Source of the DNA: Chrysochromulina tobinii
Taxonomy: Eukaryota; Haptophyta; Prymnesiales; Chrysochromulinaceae
Assembly (NCBI GenBank): GCA_001275005.1
Contig: JWZX01003384.1
Location: 1 to 30,730, forward strand
Direction: 5' to 3'
Length of the DNA: 30,730 nt
The translations under genes and the position numbers were made by a program. The notes under the pieces were generated by a model. That model was not told where the DNA came from. It ran no database searches and was given only the letters and a program-made list of their open reading frames with translations. Within the stretch, counting starts at the first letter, position 1. Each line of letters opens with the position of its first letter. Shown here piece after piece: positions 7,753-17,019 of this stretch.

Positions 7753-9822
7753 TCACTCGTTGAGGTTGTCGATGGGGAAAGGGACGATGGTCTCGCGGTC
7801 GACGTCGGAGAGCGCGAAGCCAAAGACGCGGCTGTAGAAGTAGAGCTCCGAGTTGAGCGCGTCCTCGATGTTGGGCGCCTGCCGGAAGCCGTGCTGCTCG
7901 CCCTCGTACATCTTGAGCGCACAAGGCAGCCCCTTGCTGAGGAGCGCCGCGTGCATGAGCTCCGCCTGGTTGGGCGGTACGATCTTGTCCTCGGTGCCCT
8001 GCAGCAGCAGAATGGGGCAAGAGAGCTGGTCTACGGCGTTGATCGGCGCGCGCGCATCGTACAGCGCCTTGTCCTCGGGGTACCGCCCCACGAGCCCATC
8101 CAGATAGCGGCTCTCAAATTTGTGCGTGTCGCCCGCAAGCGTGCCAAGGTCGGCGACGCCGTAAAGGCTCGTGCCCGCGGTGAAGACATCCCTGAAGGCG
8201 AGGGCACTGAGGGTCGTGTAGCCGCCCGCCGAGCCGCCGTCGATGCAAAGCCGCTTCGGGTCGGCAAGCCCTTCGCTCACGAGATACTGCGCGCCCGCAC
8301 ACACGTCGTCGATATCGACCACGCCCCACGCGCCGCGCAGGCGCCGCCGATAGTCGCGACCGTAGCCGGTGCTGCCCCCATAGTCGACATCGAGGACGGC
8401 GAAGCCGCGCGAGGTGAAGAACTGGATGTTGGCGTTGAAGCTCGTCGAGGCGGCGCCCGTCGGCCCGCCGTGCGCCTTGACCAGCAGGGGAGGCGTCGCC
8501 TCGTCAGACGCGAAGCCCTCATTGCGCGGCGGGTAGTAGTAGCCGAACGCGGTGCCAAGTGTTGTGGGGAACTCGATGCACTTGGGCGTCGAGATGACTC
8601 CTTCGGGCACGGCGACGGACGAGGCCGCTGCGAGCAGCTCCGCGGGCGCACTGGCGCCCGCGCCGGGTACGAGGCAGCGCCACGCATACACGCCGCCCGT
8701 GGTGCAGGGAGAGCCGCCGGTCATGTAGAGGGTGCCATCAGGCGCCGCGCACAGCCCCCCGAACGTATGGGGCAGCCCGTCCGCCGCGCCGTACTCGACG
8801 AGCGGCGTGGGCGCGGGCGCATCGTCGAGCACTGACAGCTTCGTCTCTCCTGTCGCGCGTTCCACCCAGTGCGCAGCCACCTTGCCGTCACTGAGGAATA
8901 CATATCCTTGCTGGCCGAGGGCCCAGCCGGGCGATGCGCCGCCAAACTCGGCCTCACGTGGCAGCATAGCCTCAGGCGTGCTGCCACGCGAGGCGAGCCG
9001 ATACAGATTGTACCAGCCCGACGCGTCGGACACGAACCAAAGAGCGCCCGACGTTGGATGCCAGCACGGCTGCAGCACCGAGGTGTCGCCGTCACCGCCG
9101 GCTACGAGGGTGTGCGTCGTCGTCTCTGGCGCCGCAGCCGCATCATCGGCGAGCGGGCGCGTGCGAAGCTCGGTCGCATCCCAGGGCATGTTTGGGTGGT
9201 CCCAGCACACGTACGCGAGCGTCGCCCCGTCCTTCGACAAGCGCGGGTGCGCATAAAAGTCACGGCCACGCGCAAGCACGCTGATGGCGCCCGAGCCGTC
9301 CAGGCTGACGGCCACCACCTCGTTGACGACCTTGGAAGGTTCGGGCTCCGTGTGGTCCTCGCGCACGCAGATGAGGCGTGCGCCAGACGGCTCGAGCACT
9401 CCATCGGCAAATCGGTAGGTGCCGTCCTTCCACTCGCCCGGCGTGAGACACATCGGCTCACCGCCCGCTGCTGGAAGCCGGTACAGGCGCTGTGTTGTGA
9501 AACTCGAGTAGATCAGGCTGCCATCGGGCTCGAGGACAAAGGAGTTGCCGCCATACTCATGCACGCGCGTTCGCACGTTAACATCCCCTGGGCTCACGTC
9601 TATCGCGCCGCGCGTCGAGGCGCCAGGCGCGCCCGGCGCATACTTGACGACAACCTGTCTGCCCTTCTCCTGTGGTCTGCCCTCGAGCCAGTGCAACTTG
9701 CCTGCGCCGTCGACAGCACAGCCGCCGAGGCGCACGGTCGAGGTGGTGATTAGCCGGGCCGTCACCGGCGACGACCACGAGCCATAGGGAATGCTCATTG
9801 CTGCCGAGAGGATCTGCTGCAT
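7753..9822 (-). CDS. S9 family prolyl oligopeptidase-type serine peptidase
   Basis: An intronless 689-aa protein. The N-terminal about 400 residues have the pattern of a beta-propeller with repeated short strands (LVAGGDGDTSVLQPCWHP, GALWFVSDASGWYNLYRL). The C-terminal alpha/beta-hydrolase domain carries GGSAGGYTTL (nucleophile Ser531), GTEDKIVPP (Asp612) and EQHGFRQ (His644), a complete catalytic triad. This matches the dipeptidyl/acylaminoacyl peptidase branch (S9C-like), which removes residues from short peptides, usually in the cytosol. Length is typical. The ATG at 9822 is the first in frame; a second Met eight codons on (MSIPYGSWSS) could be used. The shared 5' module starts 22 bp upstream. 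Confidence 0.92.
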   Translation of the reverse strand: MQQILSAAMSIPYGSWSSPVTARLITTSTVRLGGCAVDGAGKLHWLEGRPQEKGRQVVVKYAPGAPGASTRGAIDVSPGDVNVRTRVHEYGGNSFVLEPDGSLIYSSFTTQRLYRLPAAGGEPMCLTPGEWKDGTYRFADGVLEPSGARLICVREDHTEPEPSKVVNEVVAVSLDGSGAISVLARGRDFYAHPRLSKDGATLAYVCWDHPNMPWDATELRTRPLADDAAAAPETTTHTLVAGGDGDTSVLQPCWHPTSGALWFVSDASGWYNLYRLASRGSTPEAMLPREAEFGGASPGWALGQQGYVFLSDGKVAAHWVERATGETKLSVLDDAPAPTPLVEYGAADGLPHTFGGLCAAPDGTLYMTGGSPCTTGGVYAWRCLVPGAGASAPAELLAAASSVAVPEGVISTPKCIEFPTTLGTAFGYYYPPRNEGFASDEATPPLLVKAHGGPTGAASTSFNANIQFFTSRGFAVLDVDYGGSTGYGRDYRRRLRGAWGVVDIDDVCAGAQYLVSEGLADPKRLCIDGGSAGGYTTLSALAFRDVFTAGTSLYGVADLGTLAGDTHKFESRYLDGLVGRYPEDKALYDARAPINAVDQLSCPILLLQGTEDKIVPPNQAELMHAALLSKGLPCALKMYEGEQHGFRQAPNIEDALNSELYFYSRVFGFALSDVDRETIVPFPIDNLNE

Positions 9823-9844
9823 TAACGAGACAAACGAGGCGTTA

Positions 9845-9904
9845 GTGTGAACGTTAACACGACGGCCGCGACATCCGGTGCTACGGCACTGTTACTGCCC
9901 GCTC
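9845..9904 (-). promoter_or_regulatory. Shared 5' module, copy 2, uninterrupted
   Basis: GTGTGAACGTTAACACGACG followed by CCGCGACATCCGGT and GCTACGGCACTGTTACTGCC lies just upstream of the S9 peptidase ATG. The same module, split by an insertion, precedes the DUF3431 gene. Position next to two start codons suggests promoter or 5' UTR function; a dispersed repeat is the alternative. Confidence 0.6.
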
Positions 9905-10675
9905 TTGTGTGCGCGCGCTCGTGGGGGGGGGGGTCAAGACGATTATACCGTCATGTCTCAGGATTTTTATGTTGTTGTGTGAACGTCGTCATTTTTATCG
10001 TGCATTCATCTTAAAGGGAAGTACGATGTAACTCCGCGAGTGTGCTTGGGGGGGAAGGCTCAGAAAGCGAGTACGCTACATGTAACACGATACTCGATAG
10101 CAAATTTCGTGGTCGCGTCATACGTGTCGTCCTCAGAGCTGTTCTAGACCTGGGCAGCTTTCCCATATAAATTAACAGATCCACAGTCAGTTTGGTCAGG
10201 TCGTGGCCACTCGTGGCGTCGCGATTTCATTTTCCTAAAACCCTACTGCTGGCGCTTTGCCGGCGCGCGCGGCGCGCGGGTTCTAAGCCTATGACACTTG
10301 AGATCCCCGCGCGTGATCGGATGCTCGGCTGATGGCGACCTAATGGCGACCGACGGCCGGGCGCCGTCCGCCGAGTCCCGACGCCGAGTCCCGAGAGGTG
10401 GCGCCCCGTGCGAGACGCAAGATTTCGTTGGGGGGCGGTGCCCCGGGCACACGGTGGCGCTCGCACTCCTATCGCACTCGCCTCGACTGAACGACACAAC
10501 TCGTACCTCGACTCTCAGTGTGCACACAGTGGTACGGCGGAACAACTACTAGCCACCAACCACCCCACTCGAGATTCTTACCATCATGGGACGCGCCATT
10601 CCGATCGCGCCCGCTCCCCCCCCCACCCAACCTCCGCCATGCCCTACGCCTAACCGCGCCTGACCACCCATGTGC
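9905..10675. other. Intergenic, no supported gene
   Basis: Upstream region of the peptidase gene and 3' flank of the ABCG gene. It contains a G run at about 9927-9937, an AT-richer stretch (9950-10230) including CATATAAATTAA near 10165, and a C run at 10616-10624. The frames here look like GC-driven noise. Confidence 0.5.
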
Positions 10676-13600
10676 TCAGCGCCGCTTCTTGCGGTCGCTG
10701 ACGCGGAGGGTGAGGTAGACGAGGAAGCGCGCCACGACGCCGATCGCTAGGAGCATGAGCAGGGAGGTCTGCGAGAAGCGCACGTCGCCGCTCGTGTAGT
10801 TGTCGGGTGGCTCGACGAGGGCATCGCCCACCTGCGGCGTCGGGTAGAGCGGGAACACGTCGGGATAGCCGCTCGTGCCCGGGTACCACCACGCAAGCGG
10901 AGTCGAAACGTAGCCGTACGCCGTCGAGTCGCCCGCGAGCACATTGTAGACGCTCGTATTCGAGGTGGGCATGGTGCCCGTGTATCCGGTGCACTCGAAG
11001 CTGTGAACGCCCACGCACGAGGCCTCGCACGTGTTTGGGAGCGGCGTGGCCAAGAGGAAGATGTCAATAGTGTCGTTGAGGCTCTGGCGGCAGCAGCCGC
11101 GAAAGCCATGGCCGCCGGGGAGAGTGCCGTCTTGGTAGGCGCCGCCGTTGCCCACGTACCAGGGCGTGAACTCCAGAGAGAGGAGCGCTTGCATGCCCCA
11201 GCGGCAAAAGGAGGTGTACGAGATGATCTCGAAGCCCAGCCCGAGACTGGAGAGGAGCGGGAAGGAGCCGGTGAGCACTGTGAAGATGAGCGCGGCGATG
11301 CCGCCCGCGAGCTGACGCGACGCATTGAGCTGGAGCGATATGAGTTGGCCGACGCCCTCGCCAGCCCACTCGACGAGCAAAAAGACGACGTAGAACGCGT
11401 GGAAGGGCGCGTACGGCCGAAGCAGCTGAAAGAAGAAGAGGAGGAAGAAGAAGGGGTACGCGAGCGTGAGCGGCAGGAATGCAAGGTTCTTGCCGAGCGT
11501 GTACGCTGCGATCGAAAAGTGGCGCGACTCGCGCCAGAAGACTGGACGCTCGGCGCCAAAGAGGTTGAGCGACACTTGGATCGACACGATCGCCATCGCC
11601 AGCAGCGAGAGCGTGAGTGCCTGCGCGTACCCCATGCGCACGCCCATGAATTGGTCTACCTCGATCTCGAGCGCTTGGTCAGGGAAGAGATCGGCAAAGG
11701 GCGCGAAGAGCTCGGAGGCGCAGAACCAGGCGGGGCGCGCGAACCACGAGCGCTTCTCCCACAGCTGCTCCCGGCATGCGGCACCCCAATTGTCCGCGTG
11801 CGCCTGCGTGAAGTTGAAACGGTACCGCCCGAGTGGGTCCTCAAACTGCCTGCCGACGAGCGGGCGTAGGAAACCCTCATCGCAGCGCACCTTTTCGAGG
11901 GTGCCTTCGAAAAGGAAGCCGAGGAGGAGGCCCGCGACCACGATGATGAACAGGTCGCGCACAATGTTCACCGCACCGCGCTCGAGCTGCACAAATGAGC
12001 GCCAGACGAACAGGCTCACTTGACGCACCATTCGCGCTGTCTTGCGCCCGCCGTCGTGCTTGAGCCGCAGGTCAGTTCGGGTAGGCCCCTCGCCATTCCG
12101 GAGCCACTTGCCGAGCATGCCCACGCCGTTACCAGAGGAGGGGTGCCGCCGGTGGCCACGCTCGCCTCGCCTCGCCTCGCCGCCGCTGCCGCTCGCTGCC
12201 CCGCCGCTGCGTCCCTCGAGCTCCGACGGCGACACCTCGACGCCCCACTCGGCGAGTGCACATGCCGCACGGTCGGTCGGGGAGCTGCTGGTGGAGGAGA
12301 CGACGGGAGCACCGGAAATCGCACGCGCGCCGCCAACGCCAACGCCAACGCCAACGCTAACGCCGCCGCCGCCGCTGCTGCTGCCGCAGCCGCTGAGCCC
12401 GTGGTCGTCGCGAGCGTAACGCTGGCGCGCGGCGTTCCAGCAAACATTGAGGGGCGACATGTCCTGCTGCGTCGACTGGAGGGCGCCCGAGACGACGTCG
12501 AGGAGCTGGTCGGCGACATTCTCACGCGTGGAGAAGACGAATCCGAGGGACTGGAAGTATGCGAGAGCTTGGAGCGTCGGCCCCATGTACACGGTCTTGC
12601 CCGTTCCCCCGAGCAGCAGTAGCGAGTGGGCGAGCTCGAAGACGGCGACGCGTGGCTGGTGGATGACGGCGCACACAGCGACGCCGTGGCTAGAGAGCCG
12701 GTGCAGGCACTGCATCAGCTCGAGCGCCGCCGTCGAGTCGAGCCCCGACGTGGGCTCATCGAGGAAGATGAGCGACGGATCAGCGACGAGCTCGATGGCC
12801 ACGTTGACGCGCTTGCGCTGGCCGCCCGACAGGCCGCGACGCTGCGCGTCGCCGATGCGCTTGTGCCGGTGCTGCGTGAGCCCGAGCAGGTCCAGGACCA
12901 TGTGCACCCACGCATTGAGTGTCGCGCGCGGCAAGTCGCGAGGCAGCCGGCAGATGGCGGAGAACCAGAGCAGTTCCATGACCGTGAGCGACGTGAGCAT
13001 GACATCTTCCTGCGGCACGAAACCGATGAGCTTGTACATCTCGCGCACGGAGCCGGGCTTGCCGTTCAGAAAGATCGTGCCGCGCGTCGGCCGAAGCTTG
13101 CCGCTGAGCAGCGAGAGCAGCGTCGACTTTCCACAGCCCGACGGCCCCATCACCACCGTGATCTCGTCCGGCTCTACCACGCCCGACGCGTCCGAGAGCA
13201 CGTACGTGCCGTCACTGAGCCGATACGAGATGCACTCAAACGAGAGTCGCACCGCGAGCGAGGCGTCGTGCACCAGATGCATCACGCGCCCTAGGCCTGC
13301 ATGCATCTTAAGTGCCGCCTGGGATCGTGTCGTCACGCCGTCCAACACCTCGCGCACGCGCGTGCGGAGCCGCGCCGACCGCCGACAGTCCAGAAGCATC
13401 GTGCAAAGCTCGCCCAGCGCCCACAGGAGCGAGATGAAACTCAGCGTGAAGACGAAGGCGATGAGGAGGCTCCACCCCCGTTCGCCGATGCCCGTTCGTC
13501 CCGGGCTCAGCCTCTCCCAGTACGCGTGGCAAGCCGGCCCCTTGGCCGCAAAGCACACGGCGTACATCATCACAAGCGTGCCCGCGCCAGCCGCCACGAG

Positions 13601-13969
13601 AGCATAGGCGAGCAGCACGCATGCGATGCGCAGGGGTCCCTCGCGCTTTCCTGCACGCTGGGGAAAGAAGAGCTCGACGACGTCCTGCTCCGGGAGAGCG
13701 TGATTCTGTGGCGAGCCAGGCGGGGGGCCGTTGACCGACACGGGCGGCTCAATGTTCATCGGACGGCCGCGCTCATCAGTGCGCGGTGGCGGTGGCGACG
13801 TCGGCGGCACTGGCGTTACCGGTGCTTCTGGGCGGGGCGCTGCTGGTGTCGCCGAGATCGCCGGCCTCGTGTCAGCACGGGCGGAGCCGGCACTCAGCGA
13901 AAGCCGTGCCTCTCGTGCACGCTCGCTCCGGCGCTTTGGGCGGGTGGAGACCTCGAGGAGTGGCTCCAT
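10676..13969 (-). CDS. ABCG-type ABC transporter (half transporter with extended N-terminus)
   Basis: An intronless 1097-aa protein. After a Pro-rich N-terminus come two hydrophobic segments (about 120-145 and 165-190), then the nucleotide-binding domain: Walker A GPSGCGKST from residue 275, signature LSGGQRKRVNVA from 380, Walker B LIFLDEP, and a switch His in CAVIHQPR. A long low-complexity linker with a Gly-Val repeat (CCAACG hexamers at 12332-12363) and Ser/Gly/Arg tracts leads to an ABC-2 membrane domain with several segments (LFIIVVAGLLLGFLF to LLMLLAIGVVARFLVYLTL). The order NBD-TMD is that of ABCG (White) exporters of lipids or hydrophobic compounds; the N-terminal helices recall the ABCG24/28 group of plants. 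The C-terminus KKRR fits a KKxx ER-retrieval signal. Confidence 0.92.
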   Translation of the reverse strand: MEPLLEVSTRPKRRSERAREARLSLSAGSARADTRPAISATPAAPRPEAPVTPVPPTSPPPPRTDERGRPMNIEPPVSVNGPPPGSPQNHALPEQDVVELFFPQRAGKREGPLRIACVLLAYALVAAGAGTLVMMYAVCFAAKGPACHAYWERLSPGRTGIGERGWSLLIAFVFTLSFISLLWALGELCTMLLDCRRSARLRTRVREVLDGVTTRSQAALKMHAGLGRVMHLVHDASLAVRLSFECISYRLSDGTYVLSDASGVVEPDEITVVMGPSGCGKSTLLSLLSGKLRPTRGTIFLNGKPGSVREMYKLIGFVPQEDVMLTSLTVMELLWFSAICRLPRDLPRATLNAWVHMVLDLLGLTQHRHKRIGDAQRRGLSGGQRKRVNVAIELVADPSLIFLDEPTSGLDSTAALELMQCLHRLSSHGVAVCAVIHQPRVAVFELAHSLLLLGGTGKTVYMGPTLQALAYFQSLGFVFSTRENVADQLLDVVSGALQSTQQDMSPLNVCWNAARQRYARDDHGLSGCGSSSGGGGVSVGVGVGVGGARAISGAPVVSSTSSSPTDRAACALAEWGVEVSPSELEGRSGGAASGSGGEARRGERGHRRHPSSGNGVGMLGKWLRNGEGPTRTDLRLKHDGGRKTARMVRQVSLFVWRSFVQLERGAVNIVRDLFIIVVAGLLLGFLFEGTLEKVRCDEGFLRPLVGRQFEDPLGRYRFNFTQAHADNWGAACREQLWEKRSWFARPAWFCASELFAPFADLFPDQALEIEVDQFMGVRMGYAQALTLSLLAMAIVSIQVSLNLFGAERPVFWRESRHFSIAAYTLGKNLAFLPLTLAYPFFFLLFFFQLLRPYAPFHAFYVVFLLVEWAGEGVGQLISLQLNASRQLAGGIAALIFTVLTGSFPLLSSLGLGFEIISYTSFCRWGMQALLSLEFTPWYVGNGGAYQDGTLPGGHGFRGCCRQSLNDTIDIFLLATPLPNTCEASCVGVHSFECTGYTGTMPTSNTSVYNVLAGDSTAYGYVSTPLAWWYPGTSGYPDVFPLYPTPQVGDALVEPPDNYTSGDVRFSQTSLLMLLAIGVVARFLVYLTLRVSDRKKRR

Positions 13970-14380
13970 GTGAAATACGCGACACTCGCGACAGCCACCA
14001 GAAGGCGCTCGAGAATTGCGAGCCTGAGGCGATTTCGTTCCGTCCCCCGAATTCGTCGAAAACGAAGCGCAAAGTCACAAACTCTCTTCTTTGCCTAATA
14101 CATGTGCCTCCCGCTTTTTTTCACTATTCATAGACATGTACAGTAGCACTTTTCGTACGTGGTGCCAAAGACATCGTGTAGCCTCTCAAAATTACCTCTT
14201 CGTTCGGGGCGTTGTTACCTGTGTGCCCTGTGCGTGAAATCTCACCCTGACGCTCTCCCGATTGTTCCGGGTCCTGTGCCTCAAACGACCCGATTTGGGT
14301 TCCTCGCGCGAGACTGCCTTTCTGTGCACCACGGTGCACAGAGCAGGCGACCCGCGAGCAGTGCGGAGGCGCGCGTAAAA
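13970..14380. promoter_or_regulatory. Divergent intergenic region between ABCG and HDAC
   Basis: This stretch of 411 bp separates two start codons pointing away from each other, so it should hold both promoters and 5' UTRs. The HDAC frame is open upstream to a GTG at 14159, but the first ATG fitting the family is 14381. No TATA box or clear operator is visible. Confidence 0.5.
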
Positions 14381-15844
14381 ATGCTGGCCGAGCCGCGGCA
14401 CGACGAGAGCGCGGACGCGAGCACGGCGCGGCCGCGCGTGGACTACTTCTACGACGAGGGCATCGGCAACTACGAGTACGGCCGCCACCACCCGATGCGG
14501 CCGCACCGCGTGCGCATGACGCACCACCTGGTAGTGAACTACGGGCTGTACAAGCAGATGAACATATTCCGGCCGAAGCCGGCGGCGTACGGCGACCTGA
14601 CGACCTTCCACTCGGACGAGTACATCAACTTCCTGCGCACAGTCACGCCCGAGAACATGGAGGAGCCGAACTTCAGATCTGTGCTCGAGCGCTTCAACAT
14701 CTGCGACGACTGCCCAATCTTCGACGGGCTGTACGAGTACTGCCAGGCGTACACGGGCGGCTCAATCGGGGGCGCCGCGCGCATCAATCAAGGCTGCTCC
14801 GATATCGTCATCAACTGGGCCGGCGGCCTGCACCACGCCAAGCGCGGTGAGGCGAGTGGCTTCTGCTACACGAACGACATCGTGCTGGCGATCCTTGAGC
14901 TGCTCAAGGTGCATGCGCGCGTGCTTTACATCGACATCGACATCCACCACGGCGACGGCGTCGAGGAGGCCTTCTACCTCACCAACCGCGTCCTCACCCT
15001 CTCCTTCCACGCCTCGCACGACACGTCAGGCACCTCCTTCTTCCCGCGCACCGGCCACATCAACGACACCGGCGGCAAAGCGGGCAAGAACTACTCGGTG
15101 AATTTCCCGATGTTCGCGGGGGTGGACGACGTCGCGTACGAGTCTATCTTCAAGCCCGTGATCCGCAAGATCATGGAAAAGTTCCAGCCCTCTGTCGTCG
15201 TCTTTTGCTGCGGCGCCGACTCGCTCTCGGGCGATCGCGTGGGTTGCTGGAACCTCTCAATCAAGGGGCACGCGGCGGTGCTCGAGTTCGTCAAGACGTT
15301 CAATCTGCCGATGCTCGTGCTCGGCGGCGGCGGCTACTCCATCCGCAACGTCGCGCGCTGCTGGTGCTACGAGACCTCGCGCCTGCTCGGCACGCCGATC
15401 GCGGACCAGCTGCCCTGGCACGAGTTCATGGACTACTACCTGCCCGACTACAAGCTGCACGTGCCCGTCTCGAACATGCGCAACGAGAACACGCCCGAGC
15501 AGCTCGAGGCGCGCCTCCAGAAGGTCCTCGAGAACCTCTCGCAGATCGAGTGCGCCCCGAACGTCCAGATGCACCACGCGCCCAACGCCCTCGACCCAGG
15601 AGCCGACTCGGAAGAGGACGAGGAAGAGGCCATCAACGCCGACCGCAGGCGGGCGCGCGGCCGCCGACCGCACATGGCCGAATACTTTGATGATGACGAG
15701 ACCGTCGCCGACCGCATGATCAGCGGGCGCATGGGCCTAGACTCCGAGGACATCGGAGAGATGCTCTCGTGCGGCTGCGTCGACGAGTGCGAGTGCCGCC
15801 CCCCCAATCCCTTCGTCGCATCGCTGAGGGCCAACGGCCGCTGA
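14381..15844 (+). CDS. Class I histone deacetylase (HDAC1/2/Rpd3 type)
   Basis: An intronless 487-aa protein. It removes acetyl groups from histone lysines in the nucleus, normally within corepressor complexes, using zinc. Visible hallmarks are MRPHRVRMTHHLV near the start, catalytic His-His in GGLHHAKRGEASGFCYTND (residues 151-152), zinc ligands in YIDIDIHHGDGV (Asp187, His189), the third Asp in CCGADSLSGDRVG, and the transition-state Tyr in LGGGGYSIRNVARCW. The tail after about residue 390 has an acidic run (DSEEDEEEA) as in HDAC1/2 and a Cys-rich end (CGCVDECECR) that I do not recognise from the family. ATG 14381 gives the N-terminus expected for Rpd3 proteins. Codon use is strongly GC3-biased, suggesting good expression. 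Confidence 0.96.
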   Translation: MLAEPRHDESADASTARPRVDYFYDEGIGNYEYGRHHPMRPHRVRMTHHLVVNYGLYKQMNIFRPKPAAYGDLTTFHSDEYINFLRTVTPENMEEPNFRSVLERFNICDDCPIFDGLYEYCQAYTGGSIGGAARINQGCSDIVINWAGGLHHAKRGEASGFCYTNDIVLAILELLKVHARVLYIDIDIHHGDGVEEAFYLTNRVLTLSFHASHDTSGTSFFPRTGHINDTGGKAGKNYSVNFPMFAGVDDVAYESIFKPVIRKIMEKFQPSVVVFCCGADSLSGDRVGCWNLSIKGHAAVLEFVKTFNLPMLVLGGGGYSIRNVARCWCYETSRLLGTPIADQLPWHEFMDYYLPDYKLHVPVSNMRNENTPEQLEARLQKVLENLSQIECAPNVQMHHAPNALDPGADSEEDEEEAINADRRRARGRRPHMAEYFDDDETVADRMISGRMGLDSEDIGEMLSCGCVDECECRPPNPFVASLRANGR

Positions 15845-16536
15845 GCGCGGCGGCGGGGCGCTCGGGCTTGGCATCAGCACGCACATCTGCCCACGTATGC
15901 ACGTATGCATGTATGCACATGCCATGCGCGTGTGAGGCCGCCGAGGCATTCAGGCCCATCAACAAGGTGCAGTGGTCGTCGGACGCAACGCGCATGCCGA
16001 ATGCTGGTGGCAGCAGTCTCGCCTCCGAGGCGCTCGCCTTTGGGGCACGCGCATGTATGCACGAAGCCAACGAGCCAGCCGGCGTCTAGTAACACGAGAG
16101 AAGCTCAATCGGTGCCCTCTGATCCGACACCACGGCCCGCATAACCAACGTGCAAGGAAGGCGTCGTCTGAAGGGCGATGGCCCCATGGATGCGCCCGCT
16201 TCGCCGCTTGGGGTGCAAGTGCGATGAGAGACGGTAGGCTATTGTAATGGCCTAATAAATGCCCGATCATCCGAGGCCGTGGACAAGCCGGGCCCAGGTG
16301 CCTGGGCATAATCCAAACATATAAATCTCGACCAAGTTAAAAGTTATAACTCGCACCCGCACTCGCAGTCCTCCCACGCTCGACGCTGCTCGGCTCAGTC
16401 TTTCACATCGTCACACGACAGGACTTGGGAACCCCGCGGATTGACACAGGCCAACTACACGAACTCGCAAGTACGGTTGCGCATCGAGATGCTAGCAGCT
16501 CTTCAATAGCCTCAGGCCATACGTCGGTCTCCCGCG
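15845..16536. other. Intergenic, converging 3' ends of HDAC and LSM6
   Basis: No supported gene. A GTATGCAC-type repeat lies at 15894-15918, and an AATAAA at 16254-16259 could be the HDAC polyadenylation signal, about 410 bp after the stop. Positions 16310-16370 are AT-richer. Confidence 0.5.
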
Positions 16537-16934
16537 TCATGACTTCTTCTGTGTGCTTATGTACAGGACTGCGCAGCAGCAAGCCGAACGCAGAGTAAGT
16601 GCATGTGTGGTGTGCTCAGGGCGCGTTTCCGTGGCATACCATTGTTGCCGCGAATGAAAGTATCGCCATATTTGGCCTTGAGCTGGCCATTGACGTACTC
16701 CTCGGTCTGCTCCATTGCAATGTTCATGTAACCATCGAGGCAGGCAAGCACGCCTGCGAGAGAGAGCACAACCCAAAAGATGCAAGTCGACGGTCGCGCG
16801 CACAGCAAGGGCATCGAGCAAGCACGCGCGTGGCGCGCACCTCGGTAGTCCACTCCGGAGTTGAGCTTGACGACTACCGGCCGCCCGATGACCGTCTTGA
16901 GGAAGTCGCTCGGGTCGCGCTTCGCGAGAGACAT
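16537..16934 (-). CDS. LSM6: LSM6, U6 snRNA/mRNA-decay Sm-like protein
   Basis: Three exons (16841-16934, 16640-16753, 16537-16568) encode 79 aa. Introns 16754-16840 (87 nt) and 16569-16639 (71 nt) are GT-AG with good polypyrimidine ends, and both interrupt the frame in phase 1. The spliced protein begins MSLAKRDPSDFLKTVIGRPV and has the Sm1 motif (VDYRGVLACLDGYMN) and Sm2 motif (IRGNNVLYIS), matching LSM6 along its full length. LSM6 sits in the LSM2-8 ring that binds U6 snRNA for splicing and the LSM1-7 ring in mRNA decay. The start codon is only 85 bp from the first possible ATG of the divergent Tic22 gene. Confidence 0.95.
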
Positions 16935-17019
16935 GGTGAACCTGTGAATAGTCGCGATCCTGTGAATAAGTTGCGGAGAAAGCGCCACCACGATTGCCGA
17001 ATTCCACTACAAGAGCAGA
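16935..17019. promoter_or_regulatory. Very short divergent spacer between LSM6 and Tic22
   Basis: Only 85 bp separate the two ATGs (190 bp if the Tic22 start is 17125). It must carry core promoter elements for both genes, or the transcripts overlap at their 5' ends. A direct repeat CTGTGAATA occurs at 16942 and 16961. Confidence 0.5.

Noticed and set aside
7570-8835. 421-codon plus-strand frame opposite the S9 peptidase
   Set aside because: Shadow of the peptidase gene, whose catalytic motifs are on the minus strand.
12020-13607. Long plus frames opposite the ABCG gene
   Set aside because: Antisense shadows of a gene with clear Walker and signature motifs.
14159-14380. N-terminal extension of the HDAC frame
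   Set aside because: It begins with GTG, and class I HDACs start close to the deacetylase domain, as ATG 14381 does.
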